DNA of 64,000 bases from Dromiciops gliroides (GCF_019393635.1 NC_057861.1:55627532-55691531); one strand, 5' to 3'; shown: positions 14,153-27,900, numbered from the stretch's first letter. Notes: a model not told the origin generated them from the sequence alone. Numbers and translations: made by a program.

Positions 14153-15286
14153 ACCGCTCCCGATTGCGCAGGCGCAGATATCGGGCGACGGCACCCCGCG
14201 CCGGCGCAGTGGCGCTACACGCAGGCCCCGCCCCTTCCGTTTCCCCTTCGTGGGCTGGGAGTGCGCCCTCTCCTGGCCAGGAGGCGCAAAGCAAGCGTGT
14301 GCTTTGCGAAAGAGGGAGGGGCGTGAGATGCCTCGAGAGGCTGCCGGTTGGGGGGGGGGGGGTGGAAGAGCTGGTTCGAATTCTGCTCCGGGCATTTAGG
14401 GCTGCACATATAGAACTTCTATGATTAAGTCCCCGGGGAGATAAAGTCTAACTCGTTCTGGGTCCCCAAGCAAGTCTTTTCCCTTCCTGGGGACCGAGCT
14501 GTACACATCGTTACATCTAAAGTCCCTCCCAGGGTCCTTCCCATGCTGGTTCCCCCACCCCAAATCTGATAGTCCCTGTTCAATGTTCCTCCCAGCCCTG
14601 ATTCTCTAGGTTGTGGGTTCTAAGGTCCTCCCCATCTCTCTCCCGCCCCACACACCGGTCTGAAATCCCTCTTAGCCCTGACATTCCATGTTCTAAGAGC
14701 CAGCTCAACCCACAGCCTTGGACAAGTGCCTTTCCTGGGTTCTCTCTCCCTTTCTCCGCATCTCTGCTGCTGCCGCCGGATTGCAAAGGCAGGTGGTGAG
14801 GGGAGGGGAGCCCGTGTGCGAGTCTCTCCAGGGAGCTGCGTAACCCGGGGAAAGAGGGGATTCAGAAACCGCCTTTCCGATGTCCCAGGTGCCTTTCTTA
14901 CCTCAGGCGGCCCCAGCCCACAAACAAGCAGGCCCCGGGGAGGGAACCAGGTGGCTCTGATTAGGACCTCAGCCTCCAGGTGGTCCCTGACCTGGGCACC
15001 AAGAGACCAAACTAAGCTCTCACAACCTAATCTCCCAGAGCTGGATTGCTAGAGCTGAAAAGGTGCTTGCTAACTAACTAGTCCAGGGGTTCTTCATCTG
15101 GGGTGGGTGAACTTTTTTTTTTAACCTTTTGATAATTATTTCAACGTAATTGGCTTGCTCTGTAACTCTTATTTTAGGTGCATAAAAACATGATTCTGAG
15201 AAGGGCTTGCCCATAGGCTTCACTAGGCTGCTAAGGGGCTTCATGACAAATAAAGTGAAGAACCTTTGATCTAATCCAGCCCTGTT

Positions 15287-15416
15287 GTTTTTGTTTTGGA
15301 GGCAGTCAGGGATAAATGACTTGCCCAAGGTCACGCAACTAGTAAATGTCTACGGTCAAATTTAAATTCAGGTCCTCCTGACTCCAGGGCTGGTACTTTA
15401 TCCACTGCACCCCGCC
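15287..15416 (-). mobile_element. CORE-SINE, diverged
   Basis: Reverse copy (AAATGACTTGCCCAAGGTCA ... TTTATCCACTGCACCCC) with several substitutions. Confidence 0.7.
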
Positions 15417-16271
15417 CCCCAATTCTGTTTTACCGGAAGGAAGCCGGTTCAGCCTTGGGAAATGACTTGGCCAATGAATATCAAGGGCTGGGAACAGAAT
15501 CCTGGTTTCCAAATTCCTAGGCTGGGTGAGAAGAAAGGCATATCGGTGATTAGTAGGGGGCTCAGCTGTTTCCTTGTCCTCCTGACTAGGTTGAGTTTGT
15601 CCTCAGAATTTGCCCTTTGGGACCTAGAAACCGGAGAGCTGCCAGTGTGATCTCTCTCCAGTCATTCCTCCCCTCTCCATAATTCCCTCTCTATTCCCTC
15701 AAGAGTTGAGCTGGGAAGGAGAGCTGAGCTTAGGTTTTTCTGTCTATGGAGTCTGCCGTTGCCTTGTGTTCCATCGTAGGGGAGAAAAAATCCTGGCTGG
15801 AAAAGGACTCTGTGACCAAGAGACCTTCATGTTGCCTCTCTGCGTGTTAGTTTCTGTAGTTACAAGCAGGTCTTCTCTCAGCTCATTCATTCCATTTTCT
15901 AACAGTTATGCTGTATAGCTTCGTGGATTTAAGAGCTGGAAATGAACTTGGAGTTTGGTTATCTAGTCCTAACCTTTCATTTTACAGATGAGGAGGTGAT
16001 GACCGGGGGCTCCTCCTTCTAGCTGCAATACTCATGTTCTGAAGTTGTTACCTACTCTGATGTCCTGAGTGCAATTCTTTGATTCTAAAGAAAGCACAAG
16101 GCCTCAGTCTAGCCTGGGGAAGGCTTGAAAATTGTGCCTCTTGTGTGTTACCGTCTACTTGAGGCTCTCAACTTTCACTTGAACAATGCCATCTGACATC
16201 ACACAATACCCGTGGGGTGGTGGAAAAGGTTTACTGGCATTACCAAATACGTGCATTTTATAAAAATTTAT

Positions 16272-16421
16272 GGGGGCGGCTAGGTGGTGCAGTGGATAAA
16301 GCACCGGCCCTGGATTCAGGAGGACCTGAGTTCAAATCCAGCCTCAGACACTTGACACTTACTAGTTGTGTGACCCTGGGCAAGTCAATTAACCCCCATT
16401 GCCCCGCAAAAAAACAAAACA
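16272..16421 (+). mobile_element. CORE-SINE
   Basis: Full copy with head GGGGGCGGCTAGGTGGTGC. AAAATTTAT occurs on both sides as a probable target duplication. Confidence 0.85.
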
Positions 16422-18110
16422 AAATTTATATGAAAAGCTTTCCTGTCTTGTGCCTTAGGCAGCTGCCTAATAATAATTCACATTGCCAAAGCACTTTCAA
16501 GTTTACCTTACCTTGCATATCACTCATCTGGAAATTTTAGCATTAGGCTATATCCTGTGAGCTGGACCTTACCTTTCCTCAGCCTGGACTTAGCACAAGG
16601 CCATCCATGCACATATTTGGCAATGGATAAACAGCAGACCACGTTTGGAGCAATAGAAGGCCTTGGTGTTATTGTCCACTTACATTTTGTGTCTCATCTC
16701 GGAGCATCTGGGGGAAGGGGGCGTTAAGTAGATGACTTCTACCAAGAAGCAGCTGCTGATCTCTAAGGAGGAATATGAAAAGTCCTGACCAAGAGAGACC
16801 AGCCTGGGTTACAAACCAGGCTGAGGGAAAAACAAAACAAAACAAAAAGCCAGTATGAGGCAGCCTGCCAGTCACAACTCACAGCTTCCCAGAGCATCGA
16901 AGGAGAGGTCAAAGCCCAGAACCCACATTGGAGGGTACTTTAGAAAGCAGTGTTCTCTGAAGTGTCAGTCCAAGTCTGGGCAGAGATGCCTTGCTGGTTT
17001 TTTTCTTTAAAAAAACCACATTATTTCAAGCCTTTTTGTTGAATCATATAAAGCCTGTGGTCTAAAAGGTGAACTGCACTAGGATAATTTACTTTCTGGA
17101 TACTAAACCGCACTAAAGACCAAAAAAAAAGTACTTTCATGTTGATTGGTTCATGGAATCAAGTTAAAACTTGCTAGAAATTGTAGTTCCAGCGATTCAT
17201 TTTTCAAAGCCTTTCCACATGTTACTTCCCTGAGAAGCCAGTCTCTGGGGTGAATTAGCAAGTGGAAATGGCCTGAATCCAAAAGGGAAGGGGATGTGTT
17301 GAGAACAAACCACCTATTCCTTCTTCCCTCCCAACATTACCTAAATTATTTTTTTGTGGGGGGGGGGTGGGGGCAGAAAGGGTAGAGATATGTTGGGAGG
17401 GGGTTTGTGATGCTTTCCGTGAGATGCTGGGTAAGGTTAAAGACTAATTCCTACTCGACTGCTTGGAACAGCTCTCTCTGGGATCCTTTCCATTATCGCT
17501 AGAAAAGATGGTGAGGCTCTCTCCACCTACACAAGTTTTATTTCAAGAATCCTAGGATTTTTTAGAGCTAAGCAAGGCCTTGGCAATCATTTAGTGTTGA
17601 GGTTCTTACTCTTTGTGGTGTCAAAAGATCCCTTTGGCAGCCTGAAGAGACCTGTCTACTGCTTTTCAGAATCAGTTTCCAATCAAAGGAATTCTAAAAT
17701 TTCAGTTAAAACTTGGTCAAAGTAAATGTTTTCCCCCATCCAAGTTCACAGAACCCAGGGTTAAAAACTCTGCTTTGGTACAGAAGCCCAGGCAGGAAGC
17801 TTCAGTGACTCAACCAAGACTAGAAGCTAGGTTTCCAACTCCTAGTCAAGCACTCTTTTCCACCACAAAATTGTTTCCAGGGCAGCTAGGTAGGAAGATT
17901 TCAGTGATCTCTACCTACCATACTGCTAGTCAGCCTAGCCCCAATGTGTAGGAAATGGTACTGTCTCCAGGGACTCTTCCTTGGATTTTCCAAAGAGGAA
18001 CAACTTTCCTTCTTGGAAATGCACGTGTGTTAAAGATACTTAAGTATATATGGGACTTCTCTCTCCATTGCCTCTGGAAAGGCACATGGTGGATTTAAAG
18101 GCCACACACT

Positions 18111-18237
18111 AAAGCAGCTTAGGTGGCACAGTGCATGGAGTACCGACCCTGGAGTAAGGAGTACCTGAGTTCAAATTTGGCCTCAGACACTTGCTGTGTG
18201 ACCCTGGGTGAGTCACTTAACCCTGATTGCCTGGAGG
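18111..18237 (+). mobile_element. CORE-SINE, older and shortened
   Basis: Lacks the ACTTACTAG segment of the core and has no A tail. Confidence 0.7.
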
Positions 18238-19315
18238 ATGGGGGGAAAGACACACACATTACTAACAATGATTTAAAAGTGGTATAAAAAGATGCAAAAA
18301 TATTCGTAACACCTTAAAAGGTCACTGAGTGAGGAATAAGAGATGAAATGCCCTGGTATGTTAAAAGACGTAGAGGATAGCCTAATTTAGTATGTGGGAT
18401 GGGATGTGGATAAGCAGCTCAGGATTTATCCTGGACAAATTCGTCAAGGTATTATTGTCTTATCCCATTAGTTTCATGATAAAAAATATTGAGTGACTGT
18501 AACCCAAGAAAAGCTTAGCTTGTCCATCCCATTTCAGATGGAAAAAGCCCAATCCTCTAGTAGTTTAGACTCGAAAGCATGGGAAAAGATTAGTTGGGGT
18601 ATATATTTTAATTGGGGAGGGAAAGGGTGAGTTTTGACCTGGGATTTTCATTAGTGGGGGGAGCCTTGAGGTGATTAAACTCCTGCCAATGCAGAATGGC
18701 ATTGTGTCTGGACATTAAGTAGGTAAGTGGTTTGCCCAGCTGTCCATCAGTAAGCTTGAGAAACCAACCCACATTTCCTTGACTTAAGATAGCTCTCTTG
18801 TCATTTGTGCTGTGGCAGACCATTTCCTCCAGGTATAAAATATAAACTCAAATTCACCTGCAATGTCCACAGCTGAAAAACTTAAACTCATGAGATCCAT
18901 AAACTTCACGTTTTTCACTGCAAAAGTTATGTCCAGCAAAATGTTGTTTGGATTGTGATTTAAAACGTGTGCTTCTGTTTGCCCCACTCTCTGAAGTTCC
19001 GGCATCCCACTTGACCCAGAGGGGTTGCTATTCAGTCAAAATGCTCAGGATGCCAAATTTTCCTCAAGCTCCCCAGGGGCAGGTCCCCCCACAATGACAG
19101 GCTCACCAGTGGCACCAGCCTCAGTGAGCTCAATTGCAATGACATATCCCTCCCAGCTGCCTCATACATTCAGAATTTGACTCTAGGCCTGCTTGAGGGC
19201 AGATGCTGCTCTAATAAGCCTATGATGGGGGGGGGGGGGCGGCGGAGGTTGCAGGGATCTGTGCCAGCAAATGTCTGGGGTCACTCTGTGAAAATCATTA
19301 TCTTAGAGCTCCCAG

Positions 19316-19450
19316 GGAAGGCCTTGGAGGTCATCTAATCCAATCCCTTCATTTTACAGATGACAGGAAGAAAGGTTAAGTCAATTACCCACGTGTAGTC
19401 AGTGAATTAGTGGAAACGACAGGTCTCAAATTCAATCCACCACCTCATCA
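19316..19450 (-). mobile_element. MIR-type SINE fragment
   Basis: TCATCTAATCCAATCCCTTC then ATTTTACAGATGACAGGAAG, the reversed MIR tail and core. Confidence 0.5.
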
Positions 19451-20579
19451 CTGGGATGACTAGAATTTCATATGACTGTTTCCTGGACATTAAGATCTCC
19501 ACAGAATTCTAAGAGAAACCTGAGAGCACCTTAAGGTCCCAGTTTAGATCCAAATCCAACAAGAGCATGAAATTCATTCTCTTCCTTCTTTCGATGAGTC
19601 AGGGTTGGTCAACTGAACACAAAGCCCTATGGTGCACCCCTCTCTGCTGGTTTGGCACCTTCTTATGGCCTATGTACTTGGTGAAATGTGGTAGATGAAA
19701 CTGCGTTGTATACAGCAAACTGCTGCCAGGCTATGAAATATTCAGAGAAATCTGAAGGCTGTATGCTGGACTCTCAAGAAATAACCATTTCCCACCCACC
19801 CCCCCAGCCCTCCTAAGCAACCCAAATCACACCCCCAACACCCCTGACCCACATGCCCCACCCAAACTTGGCCTAATTTTAATTGGTGCTCCTACCCCTA
19901 CAAGGGATCTTGCCAGGCAGAGTTGGAAGGAATCTTTGTGATCATTTAGTCTAACTCCACTCATTTTATAGGTGAGGAAAGGGGTGCCCAGAGAAGGGAA
20001 AGGGGCCCACCCCAAATTCAGACTGTTCGAGTAACGTAAGGTGAGAAGCCTCTAATGAATGAACACCCCAGATACCAAAGCTTTCAGGATTCCACCACTA
20101 AGTTGAAAGGTCAAGTCAACTTTCAAAGGGCCGCTGTTCTTTTCAAAGTACTCTTCCAGACAACTTGCAGAATCTACAAGTCACGCTGTACAGGGAGTGT
20201 TTTTGTGATGAAGCAGGATGTAACAGAGCATTTGATTGGGTGTCAAAGCCCAAGGCTGCAATCCTCTGAAGCCCAGAGTGACCTCAGAAAAGTTACTGAA
20301 CTTCTTTGGGCCTCAGTTTCCTCACACCTCAAATGAAGGGGTTGGACAGACGGGTAGGACAGTTTTGAAAGGACTATGTTGGATTTATGATAGACTTTTA
20401 AAAACCCTCAATAACAACTGTGAGCTGCCCACAATGGAGATTCACAGCTTCACATATTGTCCTTTTTTTCTACTTTGCATGGAGATTGAAATGTCAAATT
20501 TAAAACGAGAGGACCAGACTAGACGGCCTCTAGGTTCAGGTGCCTTCCAGCTCTAATCCATGATCCTACAGCAGGGGTT

Positions 20580-20740
20580 CCAGCTGACAAGAACTAGCCA
20601 TATGAACCTGAACACATCATTTAACCAGTCTGTTCCCTCATCTGCAAAGTGAGTTAATAACTCATATCACCTACCTCACAGGACCAATTTTGAGGAAAGC
20701 ACTCTAGAAATGTAAATTATCATTATTATTATCTGTGCAT
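20580..20740 (+). mobile_element. MIR-type SINE fragment
   Basis: CCTCATCTGCAAAGTGAGTT followed by CACCTACCTCACAGGACCAA. Confidence 0.5.
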
Positions 20741-20869
20741 TTAATCTCCAACAGGCACCAAATACCAGAAACAAATTAAGATTAGACAATCCACCACGGG
20801 TGGTGTGTTGAGAACAACAACACTGGTGGGGAGGGGAGGGCAGGGGGAAAAAATGGAATACAAACTTGT

Positions 20870-21739
20870 GTTTCTAATCCAAATGTACTTTTCTTTATTC
20901 AAACCAGGGGTAATCACTGGTTAGTGCAAAATGCACCAGAACTTTTCCGCCTGAGGAAAATCTACGTCTCACCAAGGCCTCTGTGACCCCCCCAATGAAA
21001 TCCACAAACCGGATTTAAAATTTTGAAGCACAGATCTAAATGCCTGTGCCCTTCCTAAGTGACCCTGTGCGCATCAACACACCTGCAATGCTACCACAGT
21101 TAGTCAAGTGGCAAAAGCAAAAGCACAACCAAACTCAGTAGATTTCTTCTTTGAACTCCCAGAGTTTCTGGACCAACTGCCCCAACCCCCAAAGCCAGGA
21201 ATAAGGGCTTTAAAACTGACCCTCACTTCCACCAGTACTAACGGAAACCCTGTATTAAATTAAAAAATAAGCCAGCATACATAGTAGAAAATTTCTCTTA
21301 AAAATTTCACAATCTGTAAATGTATATTTTTTTCTTTCAACATAAAAGTTTACAATATACGGTAAAACAAAAGGCTCAGGAAGAATCATTTTTAAAAAAA
21401 AAAAAGAAAAAAAAGGAAGGAAAAAAGAAACCTGAAGTTCTGAATTAAAGCTGAAGACTTTTTTTAAAACCCTGTAGTTTGAACCAGTGACGTTTTGTTT
21501 TATTTGTGCTGATGGGCTAGAGAAAGGAATATATTTAAAAACTGCAGTCCAAACACCCACAGCTTTGCCTTCAAAAGCCATTCGCCCCCTCCCCACCTCC
21601 CCACCCACCCCCCAAATGGTTTATTAAGTTGTTCTCCATCAAGTATGTGATTGTCACAAGTTCACAAGTTTGGAATTCCCGGTTTCAGCTGGTACCAGAT
21701 ATCCCATTGTGGACAGAATTCCCTGATTTCTAGCCCAGG
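20870..21739 (-). other. DAZAP1: DAZAP1 3' UTR
   Basis: About 865 nt from the stop codon to the AATAAA at 20894-20899. It is A/T-rich with T-runs, and no mobile element interrupts it. An earlier AATAAA lies at 21620-21625, about 115 nt after the stop, and could give a short form. The 3' boundary is inferred from the signal and the GT-rich sequence beyond it. Confidence 0.65.
20894..20899 (-). terminator. DAZAP1: DAZAP1 distal poly(A) signal AATAAA
   Basis: Minus-strand GAATAAAG, followed within 40 nt by TTGTGTTT/GTTTGT-like downstream sequence. Confidence 0.6.
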
Positions 21740-21915
21740 CTAGCGTCTATAAGGGTGAAATCCTTGCACGTTATGGTTCTGTCCTCGTCCAAAACCACTT
21801 CCTCCTGCAGGTGGGCCACCTGATCCGGGCACCGAGGGTCCTCCGTAGGAGGGGGGTTGCTGGCTGGGATCTGAGAAACCCTGTCCAAAGCCACTCAAGT
21901 CCTGTCCATAACCTG
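21740..21915 (-). CDS. DAZAP1: DAZAP1 exon 12 (residues 350-407 and stop)
   Basis: Frame AGYGQDLSGFGQGFSD ... GQNHNVQGFHPYRR-TAG. The acceptor is TTCTCAG|CAG|GT, a NAGNAG tandem site; the upstream AG gives 407 residues, the downstream one drops one residue. The last ~25 residues form the nucleocytoplasmic shuttling signal. Confidence 0.97.
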
Positions 21916-24900
21916 CTGAGAAGGGAGAGAGAGATTACAGTGAGCTTTGGTCAAAAAACTGACCAGAATTCAAGACAGGGACATTGACAAGACCACAGTC
22001 ATAGCAATGATACAACCCCCTCCCCCCTTCCCCGACCAGATGGGTCATTCTGGGGAAAATAATTTGGTTGCCATCAAATGGAATTCTTAATCATCAAAGT
22101 AGATAGGTGACTTGAGGGGAGATGGAAACCCTTATTATTTTAGATGGCTCTACTAAAAAATCCAATTCAAATCACTGGCTTATGCTGCTAAAGGCCTAAG
22201 TGGGGAGGTAAGGTGAGGTAAGGTGAGGTCAGGCAGCTATCCAGTGGAAGCTGAAATTGCACCAAGTTCCTCATCCCTTTGGCTACTTGTACCAGCAGAA
22301 AGGACAGAAGAGACATGGAGACTTACCTCCCCCTTTCTCCCACTTGCTGAGTGCTGACCCCCTCCCACTGACACCAGGGGCAAGTTCGCACATATGCTGC
22401 GACCCCTTGCCCCTTGGGTTCAACAGAGGCCCAGGTTTTCAGTCTCCATTGCCAACCAGGCACCCAGCATTAGTGTTCAATTCTCTGCACGAGAGGACAC
22501 TGTTACATGCCTCCTTCAAAAGGAGACATGGCAAACAGAAAAGATCTGGGTGGGCAATCCATTTTCTCATCCCTTTTATCAGCTTCAATAACCACATCCA
22601 ATTCCAGCCAAGTCACCAAAGCAATGGGAATGTGGGAAGTATGGGAGAGTCAACACACTTCCACATGCAACCACTGGCAGGGAGATAAGCAAAAGGAATA
22701 ATCCTCCATGTCCCCCGGTAATGCCTGAGACGTTGCTCAAAGTGGATCGTGGATAGATTTGCTCAAGCACAGAAAGGGAAATTCACTTCAGAGAACTTGA
22801 TGTAACCAAGAGACCTGCTCCAAGCCCAATTCTTCAACCTGCTCCTTCAAAAAGGTCATGTGGAGGGGTTTCTACTGACAAGAATGAGGTCCAACAGATT
22901 TCTAAAAAGCAGGATGAAGAGATGAGTGGCTAAGAGATGAAGAGATGAGTGGCAGTGCAGTACAGTGGAAAGAGGACTGAACTAGGAGTCAGCTTCCAGT
23001 CCTGGCTTCCCCAAGGTGTGACCTTGGGCACATCACAACCTCTCTCAGCCTGTTTTCTCATCTGTAAAATGGGGAAAATAATGCTTGTAGAACCTGCCTC
23101 ACAAGGATATTGTGAAGATCAAATAAGTGCTCTGTAGCCACAAAGTGCTACAACCATAAAAATGTAACATGTAAAATGCTATATAGATTTTTTTTTTTAC
23201 TGGGGATTGAAGAGTTTTCTCGGATGGCATGCCAACATTACGGTATCTAACTGCTCTATTAGTTCCTGTGATTGGGAGATGTAAAAATGTCAATTAACCA
23301 CAGGACCCTTATGTTTTCTTTTTTAAAAAATCCAGACACCACTAAGAAATTTACACAATCACAATATGGTGTCACTTAGATGTTTTTGGATGTGCAAGGT
23401 TAATACTGACTTCCAATGTGAGAACACTTCTTGGCATAGCAACAATATTGTTGCTTTCTACTTTTGCTACTCCGCTAACACCCTCCTATTTCTAATGGCA
23501 TTGGTCAATGCATCTGTTACAAGCTGCTTAGGGACTTGACCCCCTTGAGCCACTTAATTCAGCCATTTTAATGCAAAGGTCAGTCATCCATCACAAATAT
23601 ACTTTGAATCACCTATGTGGTTGGTGGTGAAGCTCAAGATTAAAAAAAAAAAGAAAATGGAAAAAAAAAGGAGAGGGAGAGAAAGAAAGAACATCTCTCT
23701 CACAAGCACTGCATCTTGGAGGTAGAGAGCAGCTCTAGGTCTGTGGACTGCAGGCCCTGTTCAGAGCTCACAACTGTTCTGAACAGTCTTACCGAATTCC
23801 TTCCCTATAAGCTCTCTCACTCATAGGCAGTGATCAACTTCTTCGCTCCAGACCCATGGGGGCAACTTCCTACTTCAGAAAACTACCCAAATCCAAAGCA
23901 ATCAAATCCAATGGGCCCAGAGTAGAGGGGAGTAATAAATCAGTTGCTCATGATAAACTTAGTTCAGTCGGTAGAGGTCCGACGAAAACTAGTAGCGCAA
24001 TGACTTGGTCAATGGAGAATGGGATCGGGGTTATTGGACATTCAAGCTCTTTTGTGCTTTAAGGTGGTGGTAGTTTTGTTGTGCATTGCTTCAAAACAAA
24101 ACAAAACAACCCAGCTGGGGCCAACTGATAATTGTAGCCAGTAAAGATCCTCAAACCAGCAAAAGCAAACATTTCAGAACTGTACCTCTAATTTCCACCC
24201 CCACCCAAAACGAAAACAAAGGTAGAAGAGACCCTGTTAAGAAACATTCATTTCCCAAGTGCAGATACAGTAAGAGCATTGGTTATAAATAGGCTCCACC
24301 TACCTAGGATATATCACTGCTCAGCCTGACCATAAGAGTGTAAACAAAGTATTGGCCCGAAGCCTGAAGGGTCTTGAGAATAGGTACCCAGCCCTAGTAA
24401 GAAATGAGGAGACCAGGGTGACTAACCCCAAGACAGCCTTGTACAGATAGTAACTTTTTTTAGGGTGGGGGAGACAAATATACCAGGGCTTATGGTTACT
24501 CTACACCCGAAGGTTTACATATTTTTTTCCACCCATCGTATATATAGAAGTGCTTTAAGGTGTAAATAACATCTATACAAATGCAAAATAATGATATAGT
24601 TCAATGCCTTTAAGATTGAGTAATGCTTTTTCCCCTGAGGCATTTTGTTTTAACTATGAAGGAAACAAAATACATGCAGTGTTGGTGAACTGCCTCTGGG
24701 ACAGTAAGTAATCCAGTAAATAAAACTGCAAAGGGCATGCAGGGGATAGAAGGGGTGCTTCTATTGCCTAGACAGTATCACCTTTAATGACTGTATGAAA
24801 AACCAGCCCTAGCAATAAAAGGAAGACAAACTTTCAGCTGTGGCAATTCGATGCTAAGGTAAATGAATACTTGGGGCCCTGTGGGATCACATCCAGCAGA

Positions 24901-27900
24901 GTTTTGTACAGAAACGTGGAACTTCAGGCCCCAAATCTAATTAATGGTCCTCTAGCCCCAGCCCTGCCCCGCACCCCCTTGCTAATAACTGTTTCCTGAG
25001 ACAGGACTAAAGGTAGCATGCTGCCTTTCATCCACATTTCCCAAGAAAGGCCTGACAGAACTAGAAAAACAGGTTCTACAGAGATACCTTCTTAGAGCAC
25101 TGTATCAATACTGTCTCTCAGAGTAAGTGGAGAGCTAGGCCTAACTTCTGTAGCTCTAAGGAGGCTTTGCCTGTTGCAAGGGCAGATGAAGCTAGTTTAC
25201 TTTCTAGGCAGCAAGGGGGGAGAGGGGGAAGAGGCCAGTTTCTTGGGGTAAGAAAATCTGCTGACAGATTAAAAGATGGGCATTATGGTATTGGAAAGAA
25301 CAATGAATGGCAACTTGGGAAACCTGGGCTCTGCTGTTCCCTCTGCCATGGGCCTGGGCAAGTCACTGAAGCTCTCTCCATCTCAACAGCCTCAAATGGA
25401 AAAGGACACTACACCAGCTGACCCTCTCAAACCCCTTCTCTAGCCTGCCAATTCTTTCACACACCATCCCCCCTCCCAACTTTGGTAATCCTCTGCCATC
25501 AATATGAATCTTACTTTCAGTGAAATTCTGATGCTCTACACCACAGAAATCACTAACAAGTGCTGGCTCCACTCTATGTACACAGACATGCCCCCTCCCC
25601 TTACCCCTGGGGGACTTTGGGGAAAGATGTTGATGATGTTGCCACTCTACAGAACAGCTCCTTAAGGTACTTCGGGTCAGCTTCAGCTACCAACTAGAGA
25701 AGCTACTTAAAGCATGGTGGCAAGGGTTACCCTGACTTTATCCGATCCCTGGGTCATTCAGCCCCCCATTCCCTCCCGCAGCTGAGGCCAGCATCTGACA
25801 CTTCAAAACAAAGGCAGCAGGCTGGCCCCTGGAAGTCAAGTTCATCACGCAATGCTGCACGGCTGGGATTAGGAGAGCAACTGAAGCCCTGGAGCATGAA
25901 ATCTCACCCTCCACACTGTCTTCCTGGGGCTTTCAGCGTCACATCATGGAATTTCACCTCGACCTCGCTAACTCTCCTTGACCACTCACAGCCTCGAGTT
26001 CCACAAACTGACAGTACCCTGAAGGATTTGCTTCAGAATTGACTGCTTTTCCATTGCAAGTGCCCTTGTATTCTTGCCCTTATGAGACTAAGTAAAAAAA
26101 AGTAAAATGTGCTGAAAGTTTTGCTATAACCTTCGGTCATTTTGAATTCTTCTCCATCAATTCCCCACTCCATCTTTTTTCCTTGCGAGCAGCCTGAAGC
26201 TTCCCACCTCCTCCTAACACTATGAAGCTTCTTCCCAAGTCTCTCTAGTTTCCCCCACCACCTGTTTCTGAGGCACCTTTAAGGTGAGCCACCCAGAACT
26301 AGCCTGGGCTGAGGCCATCTTGGGTCAACTCAACAAGAGAAAACATCTGACTGACAAGGACAATATTGTTCATTTCTAAACCAGCTTAAACAAAGTTGGG
26401 AAATTAGAATGAAAGGGAAGAAGATACAAAACTAGTCAGTGCACACATTCCTGTCCTTCACCGTCATGAGCACCCCTACTGACTGTCTGGGTATTTGGGG
26501 AGCCAGAAAACTTAGCATTAGCTCAGAAAACAAGTCCAGGAAGAATGCTGTGTATGAGAACCCTGAAAGGCTGTAGTTAGGCTTTTTAAGAGTTTTCAAA
26601 ATCAAGATGCGCTTATACTTTGGGCTTATGTGTGGAAACCCTGTGTGCCCCCAACACATTACCACTACAGGAAAAGCACAGGATTGGGGGGAGAAGCGCA
26701 ATGCCTAACGACTTACCATACTGACTATAAGGGAAATCGGGCTGGGCCGCTGGGGGTTTGCTCATGTCCTGAGCTGCCTGAGATGGTGGTGGTGGGAAAG
26801 CTAGCGGTGCTGCCCCTGGAGTGGCAGGTGGAGGAGGCACTCCCGGAGGGGCAAATTGATCAGGTGGAGGTGGCGGAGGCCCATAGCCAAAACCTGAAAA
26901 GAAAAAGCAGAAGAAAGAAAAAAGAGAAGATATATAGCCAACAAGGAATAAAAGACAGGCAGTTCTGGCTTCTCAGGCCATCAAAAATGATCTTGTGAGG
27001 CAGTAATTAATGGAAAGAACATGAGACTTGGAGCTAGGAAATCTGGGTTCCAGTCTTGGCTCTACCATGTCCCCTCTCTGGCATTTAGTTTCCTTACCTG
27101 TAAAATGGGGATAACATGTGCATTACATACCTCTCAAGGCTGTCAGGAAAGCCCTTTGCAAACAGTAAAGTGCTACTATCATCTTGATTAGATTTCCATA
27201 TGTAAAATGGCCTAGTAGAGGTTAAAGGAAAAGACCAAATGCTGCTGGGATTTACAGGGTGTGCCTTGGAAAGGGCAGGAACAATTTAGGACTATGACTG
27301 CCATGGGGTAGGAGGCAGGGGCACCCAATCACTCTTGACAGAATGATGGCAAATTAATGATTCTCCTCAAAACACAGACCCACATTACAGTCTTCCCACA
27401 AACGACCAGTCTGGGTTGTTTCCCAAGTCTGGCACTTCAGTTCACTAAGAGCTCCCATCTCCCACCCTGAAACTCAAGGTGTCTAAATGGACTAGACCTA
27501 CTGGTTCTCTGAACATGCAGGACTGAATCACTCTCAAAACACAACCCTTAATTATGTCATGAAAAAGGGCCACTCATTATTTCTAGACTTCATTTTATCT
27601 ACCTCCAAATACTTTTTCTGCCCCTACTTATACATACTTCAAAAGACTTGGTGAAGGGCTACAAAGCTTCAAGGATTTGTGATTCCTTGGTAAGGATGCA
27701 CATTCCACTGTCGCAGACTGAAACCCCTCGGCCTCACTAAACAGCCTTCAAGGGCTGCTCACCTACATCACTGCTCAGACATCAGACACCATCTGCCACC
27801 TGGCCTGTAAATGAAGCCCTATAGCTTCATCTTAGTGGGCCCTGCCAGGGCCTGTGGCTCCACTGACACAGCTTCAAAAATAAGTAACAAGTACACCACG

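Larger units (their letters stand above)
14301..20870. other. Intergenic region between RPS15 and DAZAP1
   Basis: About 6.5 kb with no splice-bounded reading frame. It contains three CORE-SINEs, MIR pieces, a G12 run near 19228 and otherwise unremarkable unique sequence. The genes flanking it are transcribed in the same direction. Confidence 0.7.
21916..26716 (-). other. DAZAP1: DAZAP1 intron 11
   Basis: 4.8 kb, with no young SINE. It holds two MIR pieces and a conserved-looking, partly CpG-bearing stretch around 23.9-24.9 kb, discussed in the findings. Confidence 0.85.

Noticed and set aside
27763-27804. 42-nt possible exon in DAZAP1 intron 10 (TTTACAG acceptor, GTGAGC donor, in-frame TGA)
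   Set aside because: The donor and acceptor are only moderate and the region is not otherwise distinctive; kept below the two intron 7 candidates.
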